Source: Setoptus koraiensis
Taxonomy: Eukaryota; Arthropoda
Reading direction: 5' to 3'
Assembly (NCBI GenBank): GCA_048013815.1
Contig: CM106585.1
Location: 10,292,001-10,356,000, forward strand
Length of the DNA stretch: 64,000 bases
Below are positions 46,721 through 58,677 of the stretch, piece by piece; the stretch's first letter is position 1, and each line of letters opens with the position of its first letter. Under the pieces are notes generated by a model, which saw only the letters and a program-made list of their open reading frames with translations, was not told the DNA's origin and made no database searches. Made by a program: the position numbers and the translations under genes.

Positions 46721-47471
46721 TCGGGTACTCTGTTTGGCATATTTGTTTGTCCAAGCTTGCAACTTGAAAGCGAGGTCGAACGGAACCCGGCCAGATCGAG
46801 GGCCCCGCCCACTCGACCCCCAGCCCACGGGAAACAATCCTTTCCCGGGATGCGGGACGGCCCGTAGGGCCGTCACGAGGCAGGCCGTCAATCGTCCCGC
46901 CGTCGGCCTTCGGCCGACGGCGTGGAAGGTAGGCCGGCCTATGCGGGTGGGCCGAAGGCCCACCCGCACATCGTGGTACTTCCTGAGGGGCGCGGCCCCG
47001 AAGTGCGTGCTCAGAATCCCGTCGATGATCCAGCGCCTCTATGATTGATCAACCGTAAAAATATGGGGGTATACCCTTTATTGATTATTGTTCTTCATCA
47101 GATCTATTAGTGCCACGAACGGGTCAATTCCTGTGCGTATACATTGGCAGCGCAACATGTATTCGGTCATGTGCTGGCTAATGTCGTCGATCTTGATCCC
47201 GCCTGAACTGAATTTCCGCCGAAGTTCCCTCCAGGCTGATTCGATCCTCTGGGTATGCGTCCCGTCATCGGCTACGAACTCATGTTTGTGGCACACGGTC
47301 TTGTGGGTGTAGCCGTGAGTACTCAGGACTTGATAGGCACGCCACTCAGCGGTGTGAATCTCCGTGGGCTGGGGGTCGAGTGGGCGGGGCCCGCGATCGG
47401 GCCGGGTTCCGTTCGACCTCGCTTTCAAGTTGCAAGCTTGGACAAACAAATATGCCAAATAGAGTACCCGA
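46721..47471 (-). mobile_element. Merlin-type DNA transposon, deleted
   Basis: Terminal inverted repeats of 110 bp (46721-46830 and 47362-47471) begin TCGGGTACTCT and differ at about four positions. Between them a minus-strand frame (about 47365-47078) encodes the end of an IS1595/Merlin-like transposase: TAEWRAYQVLSTHGYTHKTV, HKHEFV, GTHTQRIESAWRELRRKF. The N-terminal half is missing, replaced by a GC-rich block of small hairpins (46856-46999). No matching target duplication is seen at the ends. Confidence 0.8.
46856..46999. repeat. Array of four hairpins with 3-base loops
   Basis: GACGGCCC-gta-GGGCCGTC (46856-46874), CGCCGTCGGCC-ttc-GGCCGACGGCG (46898-46922), GCGGGTGGGCC-gaa-GGCCCACCCGC (46943-46967) and GGGGC-gcg-GCCCC (46987-46999) lie in a row inside the Merlin element. 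All four stems are perfect. Confidence 0.9.
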
Positions 47472-47720
47472 TTCGCGTTGATTCTCGGACCGGAAGTGCT
47501 AGATATGGAAAACAACGAATGTCTCGAGATCGGGTTGTTAAATTTTGTTTTTTTCTGCTGTCATCACAGAGAGTAAATTGTAAGCTGTGTGATCATACCA
47601 AAATTCATGGTCTAGAACTTCTGTGAGGCCGATAAAACTGATTTTTCGATATCTCCGGAAGTAAAAATTTCCGCACTTCCGGACTATCATATTTGTATTT
47701 GGGAGCCCCTTCGGGGCCCC
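47472..47720. repeat. Piece of a repeat family shared with 39902-40781
   Basis: Contains an inverted pair CCGGAAGT / ACTTCCGG and the word TTTCCGCACTTCCGGA, also present near 40675-40695. In the minus frame both places read PEVRKFL followed by V or L and PEI. No terminal repeats are found here. Confidence 0.45.
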
Positions 47721-48110
47721 TTTGTGAAGTTTCGTTGGAATCGGGCTTGGTACGTGTTAGATACAACACCCGCTCCTCCTTTTCCATGTCCTCTACTTTG
47801 ACTGTTGCTGCAATACTTGTAAAGATGCTGGTAACTGCCACAACAGTGGCAAACGAGAGGCCGCCATCTCTGGCAATCCGAGTATTGTCGCTGGCGATCT
47901 TCTTCCAGTTGTCTATAACATCCACCTTGAATCGTTGCGAGCATGCTTGCATTAGCTTGTTGTCCAAATTGTTCAATCCGGTAAGATTCATGGACACATA
48001 TTGACATTGATCAATGAGCTCAACTCTGACATGTTCGTCAATTTGTCCACTGATGTAATATGTGTCCTCCTTCATCCAGATGATAGGGTCATCTACATCA
48101 AACACGTGTC

Positions 48111-48827
48111 AATCCATTTGTGCAATTAGGGTTGTGATAATACATACCAATGCAATAAAAGTCATGTTCAGTTTGCCTAACATGGCAATCCTGAGTTGGT
48201 CTAGTTCCATGTGACGTAGACAGGACGGCAAATTGCAGGTTTTGCATGTTGGTGTCCAATTCTTTAACTCTTTATTTTTGGGGTACTATGTACTTTTTCG
48301 TTATATATTCAATCTCGAACTTTGGCTTTTAACCTTTTGTAGTTTTATATAGCGTGTAGCTAGTTTTATTGAATATATATGAATGTAAGTATAAGTTGGA
48401 GTGAATATATATGATCATTGTGCATTTGTATATATAGTTGCACAGTTAGTTATTAAAACGGCACAGTAAAGTATAATGCAGGCACAAGGTGAATCCTGCT
48501 CACATGTCAGATTGTGAACGTGTTTTGTTGGTTTTATTCAGTTGGTTGTTCTTTGCTGGTGAACTTTCTAAACGCGAATGATTGACGAATCGATTGGATC
48601 AACGAAAACAGATTATTGGGAGAATGGACACAACTTGTTTACATGTGAAAAGAAAAACAGTTTTCAACATGCTTCGATGATGTGATTGGTCAGACAGCGA
48701 CTTGTCTAACTAACTATCACTCGTGTTTTATTACTATCTTAAGACATAATAATTGACGCTAACTACTTGTGTCGCTTCTCTCAACCTGACCCTTTCATTC
48801 GCACAGTGTTGATCAGGTTAATAGCAT
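48111..48827. other. Unassigned AT-rich DNA
   Basis: Apart from the signal-peptide-like stretch at its left edge (see the fossil at 46034), I see no gene or repeat until the shared left flank of the segmental repeat (from about 48777). Confidence 0.5.
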
Positions 48828-49384
48828 TGTAACAGATAAGTATGCATTTTTGAAACTCAAATCTTCTATTCGAAGAATTGTCGTTCGAAGAACTGTCGTT
48901 CGAAGAACTGTCGATAGAAGAATAGTCATTCGAAGAATTGTCACCGACCCGCCAGCGAGTGTTGCAATCATTGAAATGTCAAGAGAATATTGCAACCACC
49001 GAATGGGTGCGGGATGGTTGCTATCATTGAAAGTTCATTCGCATGTTGTGATATAATACTACCTCGTGTTCTTCAATATGACTGCCGTCTCTTCTTGTAT
49101 CGGTGCCCAGTTAAGCTAGAAGTTAAACTTTATTCTGAGAATAAAGTGGATCTTTTACTACATAACATATCGTATAAATCGTATTAAATAAAACATTATA
49201 GCCCACCAGTTTCTGTGGTTGTTCACACTCCTCATCATCTTCCTGGGATTCACTTGGAGTGTTAGACTGAGACTCAATCGATAATACTGTCGCTAGTTCA
49301 GCTCTCCTTGAATTTGTCAGCTCATTCTCTCCCTTTTCTCGCTTCTTCTGTTAGTGATTGTAATGTGTGGCTATAATAAGGACT

Positions 49385-49456
49385 TGTACTTGCTAGGATT
49401 CGAACCTAGACACTTGAATATACGTTTCAATGCTCTGCCAGTTAGGCTACAAGTCG
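49385..49456 (-). ncRNA. tRNA-like sequence within LTR copy C, first
   Basis: Same sequence as 44205-44276: A and B boxes, paired anticodon and T stems, partly paired acceptor. Confidence 0.5.
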
Positions 49457-49687
49457 GTTCCTTTATCAGTGTAGACTATGTCCCTTATATGCATACCCTG
49501 TCCGTTACATCCCCCCGCTTTAAATATTGTCGTCCTCGACAATTACATTATACCCCCACAGACTTAGGGTAGTTGGCGACCACAGAAACCAACTTTTATT
49601 CTTTTTTAGAGTTCTAGGGCAGAACCTCCATGTAATGAACGGACAAACGAGGGTATCTCGGGGTAGTTCTATATCTGAAAAAGTACT

Positions 49688-49759
49688 TGTACTTGCCAGG
49701 ATTCGAACCTAGACACTTGAATATACGTTTCAATGCTCTGCCAGTTAAGCTACAAGTCG
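49688..49759 (-). ncRNA. tRNA-like sequence within LTR copy C, second
   Basis: Differs from the other two by T in place of C in the D-stem (TAGCTTAACTGG), which restores a base pair, and by CCTGG in the T-stem, which keeps a G-T pair. The fold is therefore slightly better than in the other copies. Confidence 0.5.
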
Positions 49760-49812
49760 GTTCCTTTATCAGTGTAGACTATGTCCCTTATATGCATACC
49801 CTGTCCGTTACA

Positions 49813-50795
49813 CACACATAACATTGCAATTCAGAAAAAGTGAGAAAGGGCGCATCGCACGAACCCATTGATTCGAGCCAGCGCGACCGTATATGCTAGC
49901 CATGTATCGGCTTCGGGCTGGCTTCGTATCGGCTCCGAAAGAGCCTTTCACATAAATATGTTAGTATATAAACTTGTGCGCTTGTATGCAGCATGGGCTG
50001 GCCAGATTTGCGAGAGCTGATTATGCGCGCATGAGTGACGCATTAGTCACAAGAGGAACGATGATCGCCAAAAGTTTGCAAAGTTTGAGCCCGATTCAAA
50101 AGCAACGACAAGGCCCGACAGATCAGACGAGATGTATCGCGCGATATCCACACGTAAACTGCGGCCAAACTGTGATGTCGTTCATTACTGGCCAGCGGTG
50201 GGATCATTTGCGATGTCTGGCGATGCCCGGCGATGCTGCCGGCGCTGATGAGCAACGGGCAACATTAATTGTTCAAACTATCAAATTACTAATCATGGCC
50301 GCCGCCTCAGTCGTCATCTCAGTCGTCATCTCGGTCGCCGTCTCAGCGAGCATCAGCGGTCGTGGATTGTGATTCATAGTGACCACTGGCTGCTAGTGAC
50401 CACTAGTGACTCACCGGCACATATCGGCTGCACAAGGTTGCAGGCAACATCACGTTGCGTCGTGAACTCTCTCAATATATCGACGCTTCGTCAACGCACC
50501 AAACAACAACAACAACAACACTCGAAACTTTTATCCGAGCAACACTCGACTTACCTGTCGACTTTGTTACACACTCGGCGCACTCACAAACAGAGGACAG
50601 CAAATTGAGTGAGACGAGCTTAAACGGCACCTGAGCTGTCGAAATTTCATAAAATCTCAAACTTTTTGTGTGATGCTGCCAGATCGAAGCCGCTGCCGCC
50701 GCCGCCGCTGCTGCGATCCAATCCGATCCGATCGAAACATAAACATATGCGATACGTATGAGATACGTATGAGATACGTATGAGATGGTATAAGT
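49813..50795. repeat. Segmental repeat unit, copy C
   Basis: Near-identical to 44330-45293. After GAGATGGTAT it continues into single-copy DNA, so this end is probably the original arrangement. Confidence 0.9.
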
Positions 50796-51600
50796 ATGGG
50801 CATAAATATATATAAATATTAATACAAATACAAGCGAGCACAAATCGTGCGCTCAGTGTGATCAATGGAGATCACATTTCGTCGATGAATCCGCCTTTCA
50901 CTCTAATTAGAGTGTGCCCATCAATCAGCGCCAATATTGCCATTGTCCGCCATGGTCTCATCAGGCCAGTCACGACTTGCAGGCAACAGCGCCACCACCG
51001 ACAACAACTGCGCTTTTGGCTAAAACTCTGGCTACAACTGCAACTCTGGCTCTCGCCTCTGCTCGGGCGATTATCTATGCACTCTCAAGTGGAGAGGCTC
51101 AAGTCGAAATTATAATTATTGTTGTTATTATGCAACACTACTTAATTTGCGCTGCTCGCCAATGGTCGCCGATGACCGCCGATGGCTTCGATGGCTTCTA
51201 TGGGGCCGCCGATCCGCTCGATGCTATCAATATTTAGATTAATATCACTATAATTATTGTTGGACGAGCGCGGAGACGGTCCGAGTAACAAGGTCGCTCA
51301 ATTATAAGTCGGCGCTTCATCAATATCTTGTCCGTAGCTATCGGGCGCCAGATGAGAGTTCATTTCCATCCATTTGCACAGCAGAATATTGTTGTTGCTC
51401 GACAACAGCAGCAACAGCAACAACAACAACAACTCGCTCGGCAAGACGTCGGCCCGATATAGACGTTTAGACGAAACGTAGCTCGGGCGAGCAGCGCCGG
51501 AGCACGGGATATTAATCAACGAATTGGTCGCCCGTTGCGCCGCTGAAACAAATCGATCGAGAATTAGATTTAATCAAGCCGCATTGTTGTTCTTGGCCGG

Positions 51601-51680
51601 AGCTGCCCCCTCGCTGATGAAGCTGCCCTCTCGCTGATGAAGCTGCCCGCTCGCTGATGAAGCTGCCCGCTCGCTGATGA
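51601..51680. repeat. 20-bp tandem repeat, 4 copies
   Basis: Unit AGCTGCCCGCTCGCTGATGA, nearly perfect, in tandem. Confidence 0.95.
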
Positions 51681-52440
51681 TGCTGCCGATGCGCCTCTCC
51701 TTGATTAAGAGTCATCATCTCGCACAAAAAGATTATTAATGATAATAATAATAATAATGTCCATTATTGATTGATTTCTGCATCTCTTTAAATCGACACA
51801 CACACTCCTCCATCGCCACAAACAGCTGTTCACCTGTCCGGCTCTCTATAACAGAGACTCTATTAGTGTGTGTCGCTGTGTTAAGTTTCCACCTGAGTCA
51901 CTGTATTTTTATATATTTCATATGTATTTCTGTGTATAAATACATACAGAAATGCAGTGAGAACGTACAGCGATTCGAAGCAACAAGTCAATGGGAGGAA
52001 GAACAACAGCAACGGCAACGCCAACAAGTTAATCTGGCTGCCTGGCGGTGTCCAACTGGGCACAGTTCAAATGAGTAATCATTTTTTGCTCGCTTCTCTA
52101 TTTGATTTTATCTGCTCGCTCGTTTCTTTCGCGTCGCCTCACCTTGGTCGCACTCGCCAAGGTCAGCTCGCTCTCTCTCTCTCTCTCTATAGTGCTGTCT
52201 CTGTCGAGCTGTCTCTGTTTCTCGCTGCTCGTTCTCACGCAACAAGTGCATGCATTGTTCTTCGTGCTCGTAGTTGCTGTTAATCAATAAACCGAACGAT
52301 CGGCCACAGATCGAGAGAACTCAATTAGGACAATCGTTCGTCTTGGCGATATTAAACGATCCGATTGTCCGATTACGTGCACGCCGCTTGATCGATTGGG
52401 CCAAACTCTCAACTGCAGCCACTCAACTCTGTGCCCACAT

Positions 52441-52463
52441 ATCACTGATATCATATCAGCGAT
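52441..52463. repeat. Near-perfect 23-bp palindrome
   Basis: ATCACTGATAT, one central base, ATATCAGCGAT; 10 of 11 positions pair. Confidence 0.85.
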
Positions 52464-53620
52464 GTCGAGCGATTTCCAGTCGCAATTACGCCCATACGAG
52501 CTAACATAATTATTGCGCAACCGGCTAATTGGTACGTGTCGACAATACAATATCAATAGCACGGCGCGACTATCGGCGTATAATACAATTATGGTCCGTC
52601 ATGGGGCCAGTGCCTCATATCGTCTCTCTATCATATCCGCCGGACGGTTGGATCGATTATCTGTATATATAATTTGTCGTATATAATAATGTCAAAATAC
52701 AAAATATGAGCTGAGAATCGCAAACAAAACTATTCGCAAATCAACAAACATCCCGCCAGTGACATTTCGACACGTACACAGCAAGACCCAGAGGCAGTCA
52801 GTTGCAAGCATAGCTCATAACTTGGCTGCTGAGCGTCACTTTCAAAAATGAGCCACCAAATCGAGCTTTTCACCTTGTGAGCAAGTGCAACATTTCGAGT
52901 TCAATCAAAAGTTGTATTATTAATGAGCAAATCTATCATTCAGAACGATTTGGCCGGCATTGTGTGGCAACGGCCGCTGAACGATTTGACTATTTCGGAT
53001 AAGTTGGGATAATTTTAGAGAAGAAGCAAGACGAGCAAGCCCTAATTAAAAACAGCAACAGCAGACGCTGTCGCTCGGCGAGAACTCTCCACGATAATTA
53101 ATCATCAAACTTATATATTATATTATATTTCAGCCATCGATGATGGAACTGGCCACAGCGGGCGCCCTCAGTGGTTCGGTTGCAGTTCGTAGAGTTTGTT
53201 TTGTCTGCAGAGTTTGTGCAAATGGTGTGCGTATCCCGAAAATGAGCCAACCAATCTGATGGACCGACCGCCACCAATCGGCGTTTCTCTCGGGGCGCCA
53301 TCTAGACAGCGGGCCGAGAAGATTGAAGTTTCGAGTTTTGGGCTCGCAATTGTCGCGATTGTGCCACTTGTTACGATCGAGACGATTCTTGCGATTGAGC
53401 CGATTCTTGCAAGCGGCAACTATCATAGGCGACTGGCAAGCAAAGAGCGACAACAAGCGGCAACATGATGCGAGTGGCCGCCAATCGTTTTTAAGTGGCT
53501 CACCGGCACTTCCGGTCGACCAAACTGCACAAACTGTGCCAGTGGTGCAATGTCGCCGGCAATGTCACCGTTTGCGGCGCTGTGCGCAGTGTCACCACCT
53601 GTTGTGTGCCGCTAGTGGTC

Positions 53621-53668
53621 AGCGGTCGGCGTGTTGTTGCGGCCAGCGGTCGGCGTGTTGTTGCGGCC
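53621..53668. repeat. 24-bp tandem repeat, 2 copies
   Basis: Unit starts AGCGGTCGGCGTGTTGTTG and is repeated exactly once. Confidence 0.95.
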
Positions 53669-53968
53669 AGCGGACGCAGGTAGCGATCGGGACGGACCGC
53701 GTGTCTTCACGCATGGTTGCGCGCCTGACAAGAGCGCAAGTGCCGAGGGAGCCGGCATGTCGGCGGTGTTGTTCGGCCGGCCCGACAGCGCCGACTGCCG
53801 GCCGAATTCTTCTCGGGCAGGCTGCGCTGTTGCCTGCGACTGTCGACTCGAGTTACTACATTGCAGAGATTCCATTGAGATTGGCACTTGTGAGGGCGAC
53901 TGGCGGCGAGAATCGGCCCACGATCGGGCCGGTTGCGGCCTGTGAATGGCGGCCGAGCACGAGCGAGC

Positions 53969-53996
53969 ATTTGATATCTGTCCGAAGATATCAAAT
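53969..53996. repeat. Perfect 11-bp inverted repeat with 6-base loop
   Basis: ATTTGATATCT (53969-53979), loop GTCCGA, AGATATCAAAT (53986-53996). Confidence 0.92.
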
Positions 53997-54929
53997 TTCA
54001 ATAGTGACGCCCGGCCGCGATATTGCGATAGCTGCAAATATTGCCGAGAGAGAGCCATTGTGGCCTGTCCGGCGCTTGACAAGATGCGCTGAGCGCGGTT
54101 GATGAGTGGACTCGCCCATGACGGGCACTTGATTGGCGAACACGACCCATTTAATTGGCCGCCAGTCGCTGGCTCTCTCGCTCTGCCTCGAATGGGCATG
54201 CTTGATTGGACCGACTGGCCGGGGTCAATTAATTAGCAGCGGCAGCGTTGCCACATTCGCTACGTCGCGCATCAAATTTGCAGCGAGTGCAGCGAATAAT
54301 GATCCATTATATGTAAATATCTCTCTCTCTCATAAATGTATAACATGATTGTTGGCAGAGTTTGGCAAATTTTGGCAGCGGCAGCACCTTCGCGCTAGCA
54401 ACGTTTGTCCTGTTGAGCTGGCACTGGCAGTGATGCAACTGAAAACTAATTGCTCTGCGCCGGCTAATTGGAAAAATGTTGCTTTTCATATTGTTTTCGA
54501 CACACGGCGCTTGTGAGAGCAGCGTTTGTTTGCTTCGTCTGTCTGCCGGGCAACAGGTGAGACGGCGCTCACCTGACGAGCGCTTGTGCGGCTCGAGAGT
54601 CGGGCGAGCGCTTGTGCGAGAGGGCAGTCGCGACTCGCGAGAGACAAGTTGCGAGCCGAGAGAGCAGTTTGATTTTGAGCGAATTTGATAGGTGAAGAAG
54701 CGGCGAAAAATTGTTGCTGGCATGGCCAGCTAACGAACATGAAAACTATCAAACTAATCAAGGCGAAAAGTTGATCAGTGAGTGATGATGAACTTTGTTG
54801 GCCATCAACTTGATTAGTTGCTGTTGTTGTTTTGAACCCTCGCTCTGCTCGCAGCGTTCGCAGATTCGCAGCTTGCGCTGGCAGACTGAAGTGGCGCATT
54901 CGCAGGTTGCAGTCGCAGATTCGAGACAG

Positions 54930-54998
54930 ACTCGAGCGTTCGAAGGCTCGAGCGTTCGAAGACTCGAGCGTTCGAAGCGGACTCGAGCATGCGAAGAC
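54930..54998. repeat. 17-bp tandem repeat, about 4 copies
   Basis: Unit GACTCGAGCGTTCGAAG with slight variation; each unit contains CTCGAG and TTCGAA palindromes. Confidence 0.85.
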
Positions 54999-55346
54999 TC
55001 GCAGACGCGAGCACAAGCAGAGGGAGAGGGCCAGAAAAGAACACTTCGTTAATTCTTCTGCTCGGCCGGTGTGTGTGTGTGTGTGTGTAGGCCACGAACT
55101 TGCATCGCTTTAATTATAATTATCATCGGATTGCTATTGACGAGGCTGGCTGTTGTGCGTTGCAACGAGCAATGACGAGCCGACTCAATCGTCAGCCTCT
55201 TCAAACACACAAACACATTCGTTCCGGCCCGGCGTGGCTTCTTCGGCGTTCGCCATTCTTTGCGCCGCTCCGGCGACCATTCTTTGCAGCAGCTCGCCTT
55301 TGCAGCGCCACTCAGGACAAACATGCCAGCAACGTTTATTATTGAG

Positions 55347-55371
55347 CAATAATCAACAAGTTTGATTATTG
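55347..55371. repeat. Perfect 10-bp inverted repeat with 5-base loop
   Basis: CAATAATCAA (55347-55356), loop CAAGT, TTGATTATTG (55362-55371). Confidence 0.9.
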
Positions 55372-55984
55372 ATCATAATCATATTTCGTTGCTGTTGCAC
55401 TTGAACTTTTGTTTGTGGCATCCTTTCTTCCTCCTCTTCTCCTTCTTCGTACTCTTCGTATTCTTTCGCGCTATTCGTATCCTTCGTATTCTCTCGCGTT
55501 CTTCGCATTCTGCGTATTCGCAGTCGCATCCTCATTCTTATCAGCCGACTCTCTCATTGGCTTCCCACTCCAGCGCTGTCTCACAACAGCAACAGCGACA
55601 GCAACAGCGCAACAAGTGCAACAGCCGACTCTTTGCATAAACAGCAAGCTGCGAATAAATATTAAAGAGCGCAGAGAATATTCTAATCGAACTTTAACTT
55701 TATCCTCATCTCGAGCCACAACGAGCTGTTTGTGAAAAGTCCGGCCGGCGATGCGCACACAGCGATTCGATAGTGGCCATTGTTGGCACTGCGCAGCTTA
55801 AAAAACGTTTAAAACGTTGCCCATGGTGATAACGCAACCAGCTCACCTGTTGCCGAGATTGGCGAAATGGTTGGCGGCCAATGAATGACAAACTAACTAA
55901 CTCGCTGTGAGTGACATCTGTTTGCGTGTTGCTTTGTTTGTTTGAGTTGTTGCTGCTCGAAATTCGAATGCACTTGTTGTTCGC

Positions 55985-56110
55985 TCGTTGTTCGCTCGTT
56001 GTTTGTGTTGTTGTTGTGTTATTGTTGTGCTGTTGTCGTTGTTGTGCTGCTGTCGTTGTTGTGCTGCTGTCGTTGTTGTGCTGCTGTTGTTGCGTTTTGT
56101 TGTAGTTGTT
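55985..56110. repeat. GTT/GCT-rich 18-bp tandem repeat
   Basis: Variant units of GTCGTTGTTGTGCTGCT run in tandem. The open frames over it are low-complexity by-products. Confidence 0.85.
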
Positions 56111-56291
56111 TGTGTTGCTGGTGCTGCCGTTTGCGGTGCTGGCGCTGGTGTCGCTGTGCGCCGACAAAGAATTCAACAAGTGTGAAATGGCTACTTTTGT
56201 TGTTGTAATTGTTGTTGTAGTTTATGTGTTGCTGCCACTGCGCTTGCGGCCAATTAATTTCGCAGCCACCGCCAGCCACACAAGCCACATA

Positions 56292-56370
56292 GGCCAGCGA
56301 AGTAACATAGGCCAGCGAAGTAACATAGGCCAGCGAAGCCACTCAGGCCGGCGAAGCCACTCAGGCCAGT
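56292..56370. repeat. 18-bp tandem repeat, about 4-5 copies
   Basis: Units GGCCAGCGAAGTAACATA pass into GGCCAGCGAAGCCACTCA. Confidence 0.9.
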
Positions 56371-58677
56371 GCGAGGGCTCGCGAAAGGCCGAGCGGGCCG
56401 CCGAAGCCGGCCGAAAACAGCCATTGAAGCGGCCATTGAAAGAATGGCGCCCATTCGAATGTGGCCAACAATGAAATTTGCAGCAGCTTGTTTGCGGCCG
56501 TCGCCAGCTCGCCGCGCTCCGTCCGACGGTGCGACTGTCCGGCGGTGCTCGTCGTGTGCGCGCTGGCCGGCATTTATTTATTTTTGCCATAGTTATTTGT
56601 TCGTATTATCATTTATTTATTATTTAATATATATTATCATCGCGTTATTAATGAAGTGAGCGCAGTGAGCCAAGTCACACACGAACACACATGCCAAGGG
56701 ATGCAAAGAGTATGCAAAACACCACCGACAAGCCCCGAGCCAATGCCAACCAGCGCTGATTGGGGCGCTAATTAATTGGTAATTGTAATGATTATCATAA
56801 TAAAGCAGCACACACTTAATTGATCTGAACAGGTCGAAGCCCGAAGCGAGAGGTCTATTGCCACTGCATGCACTGATAATGGCAGCTCGCTCGATTATCA
56901 TCATTAACTAATGATAATGATCGGCCTGGCGCTGCCATCGTGGTCGTGGTCGTCATGGTCAAATTAATGTTAATGCCACTCGTTGCCACTCAAGCTGTTG
57001 CTGTCGCTGTTGCTGTTGCATCATACAACAACTTGTATGAGCCAGTTCGCTCTATTATTCCGACTGCCATTTCAACTGCCCTCACAACTGGCGCCAAATT
57101 GACTCAATCAGCACACCATCCAGCTCGCCTCGTTACGCAATAGTGCGCGCATCAGTGCGAGTGTGAGCTTGTTATATAATCAATGGTGAGCTCACCTGTC
57201 GCCTCGAGTACAATGCCGGCCGACGCCACTTGTGTGACTGGCAACAAGTGTGCAGCAGCAGCAGCAGCAGCAGTGGCTAGCACTGGCAGCAACCATAATT
57301 AGTCGTCGCCGCTTAATTACATGACCGTCAGGCGCTTAATTAGCCAGCAGCAACCTATAAACATTGTATGTGCAAAACTTGTCGCCTACCTATTCAATTA
57401 AGCGACACATTAACGTTAAGTGTTACACGCCACAAACAACAAATTGCTGCCGCTGCCGCTCGTTTGTTTGTTGGCCTGCCTATAAAGCAAGGGGCAAAAT
57501 TCATTAATTACACTTATAGGCCACACATGCCCGTTTGTACTCACCAGTGCCCGCCAATTGCGCCTGTCTTAATTAATTATTATTTTAATTGATTAAGCAT
57601 TTTTAATTAAAACTTTTGTTTCGAATGCGCTGCATCGTTTGCTGCGGTCGCTCTAGCCCGTCGGCCGCGGGCCAGGGACGTTTGCTCGACGTACAAAATC
57701 GCGACGTATGAAATCTCGACAATAAAATTTCTCGACGGACATTTTCGTAATTTCGAGAATTCGCATTTCCAATAACATCTATTTGCCCTATTTCGGTCCT
57801 TAATATAAGTGTAACCACCGTCACTTGCCTCCCATTTCCCCCTTTTGGCTGATTGTCACTCTACAATAGACATTATTGTTGCTTGAACTGGCTGAAGAAC
57901 TTGTTGAAGACATTGTTTGAACTAACAAATTGTCAATTAGACTAGATCTGACTTGACCAGCTAATGCAAATGATTCAAATGAGATTTGAATTCTCAGATC
58001 CAATCTTTCAATTTGAAAGAATGAAACATGAATTGAAACAAATATGAAAACTACATCTCGTGAGAGATTGTTTTCTTGCATCACTGAAAGATAGTAGCAA
58101 GATATTGACAACTAATTTGTAACTGTTGAAATTGATTTGATTCTCATGAGAGATTGTTTTCTAGCTTCTCTAGACAGTAGTAGCATAGATAGATTAAATA
58201 ATACAGTTCTCATTCTCCATCCGCGTGACCGGTAAACAGAGAGATAATGAGGCGAAAAAAAGCTTTGTCGAGATTTCGTACGTCGAGATTCCGACCCAGA
58301 CCAGTCGGCCGCACACCGAATGCTGCTTCGTCGAGTGCAAGTTGCTGCAAACACTTTCGCCGTTGCTCATTTGGCCTCACAATTTCTCGCCTAGCCTCAC
58401 GATTTCTCGCCTGGCCTCAGAACTATATCGAGCCACAAACACCGCGGCGTGAAACGAATGGCGCACCGGTTTGATTGGCGCAGCCAACAATTAAAACTGT
58501 TCGTTGGTCCAATTCGCTCATGTTGCGCCTAGCTCAAGTGGCGCTGCAAGTGGCGGCCCGACAGTTGATAACGACAAGTGAGCAACAGTTGGCCGAAGTG
58601 GCCGAATTGGTACAAATACAATTATAAATATAAATACAAATCGCCGAACGAATGCGTTGGCCCAATTCGACTCGGCA

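Larger units (their letters stand above)
46034..48110 (-). other. Possible virus-like glycoprotein fossil
   Basis: Minus-strand pieces outside the Merlin insertion suggest one former secreted or membrane protein, with a signal-peptide-like start beyond the right end, a long helical stretch and paired Cys in the last part. The layout recalls an envelope or fusion glycoprotein, but no family was recognised and a host origin is possible. It is broken in several places and interrupted by other elements. Confidence 0.3.
48828..49812 (-). mobile_element. LTR fossil, copy C (LTR, internal remnant, part of second LTR)
   Basis: A 682-bp LTR (48828-49509) is followed by about 170 bp of internal remnant and then by the end portion of a second LTR (about 49681-49812). 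A purine-rich tract (on the minus strand GCGGGGGGA) touches the first LTR, as expected for a polypurine tract. Family not determined. Broken, with most of the internal region gone. Confidence 0.7.

Noticed and set aside
53323-54102. 259-codon open frame in GC-rich DNA
   Set aside because: Equally long frames run on the opposite strand, a 24-bp tandem repeat lies inside, and nothing resembles a protein family.
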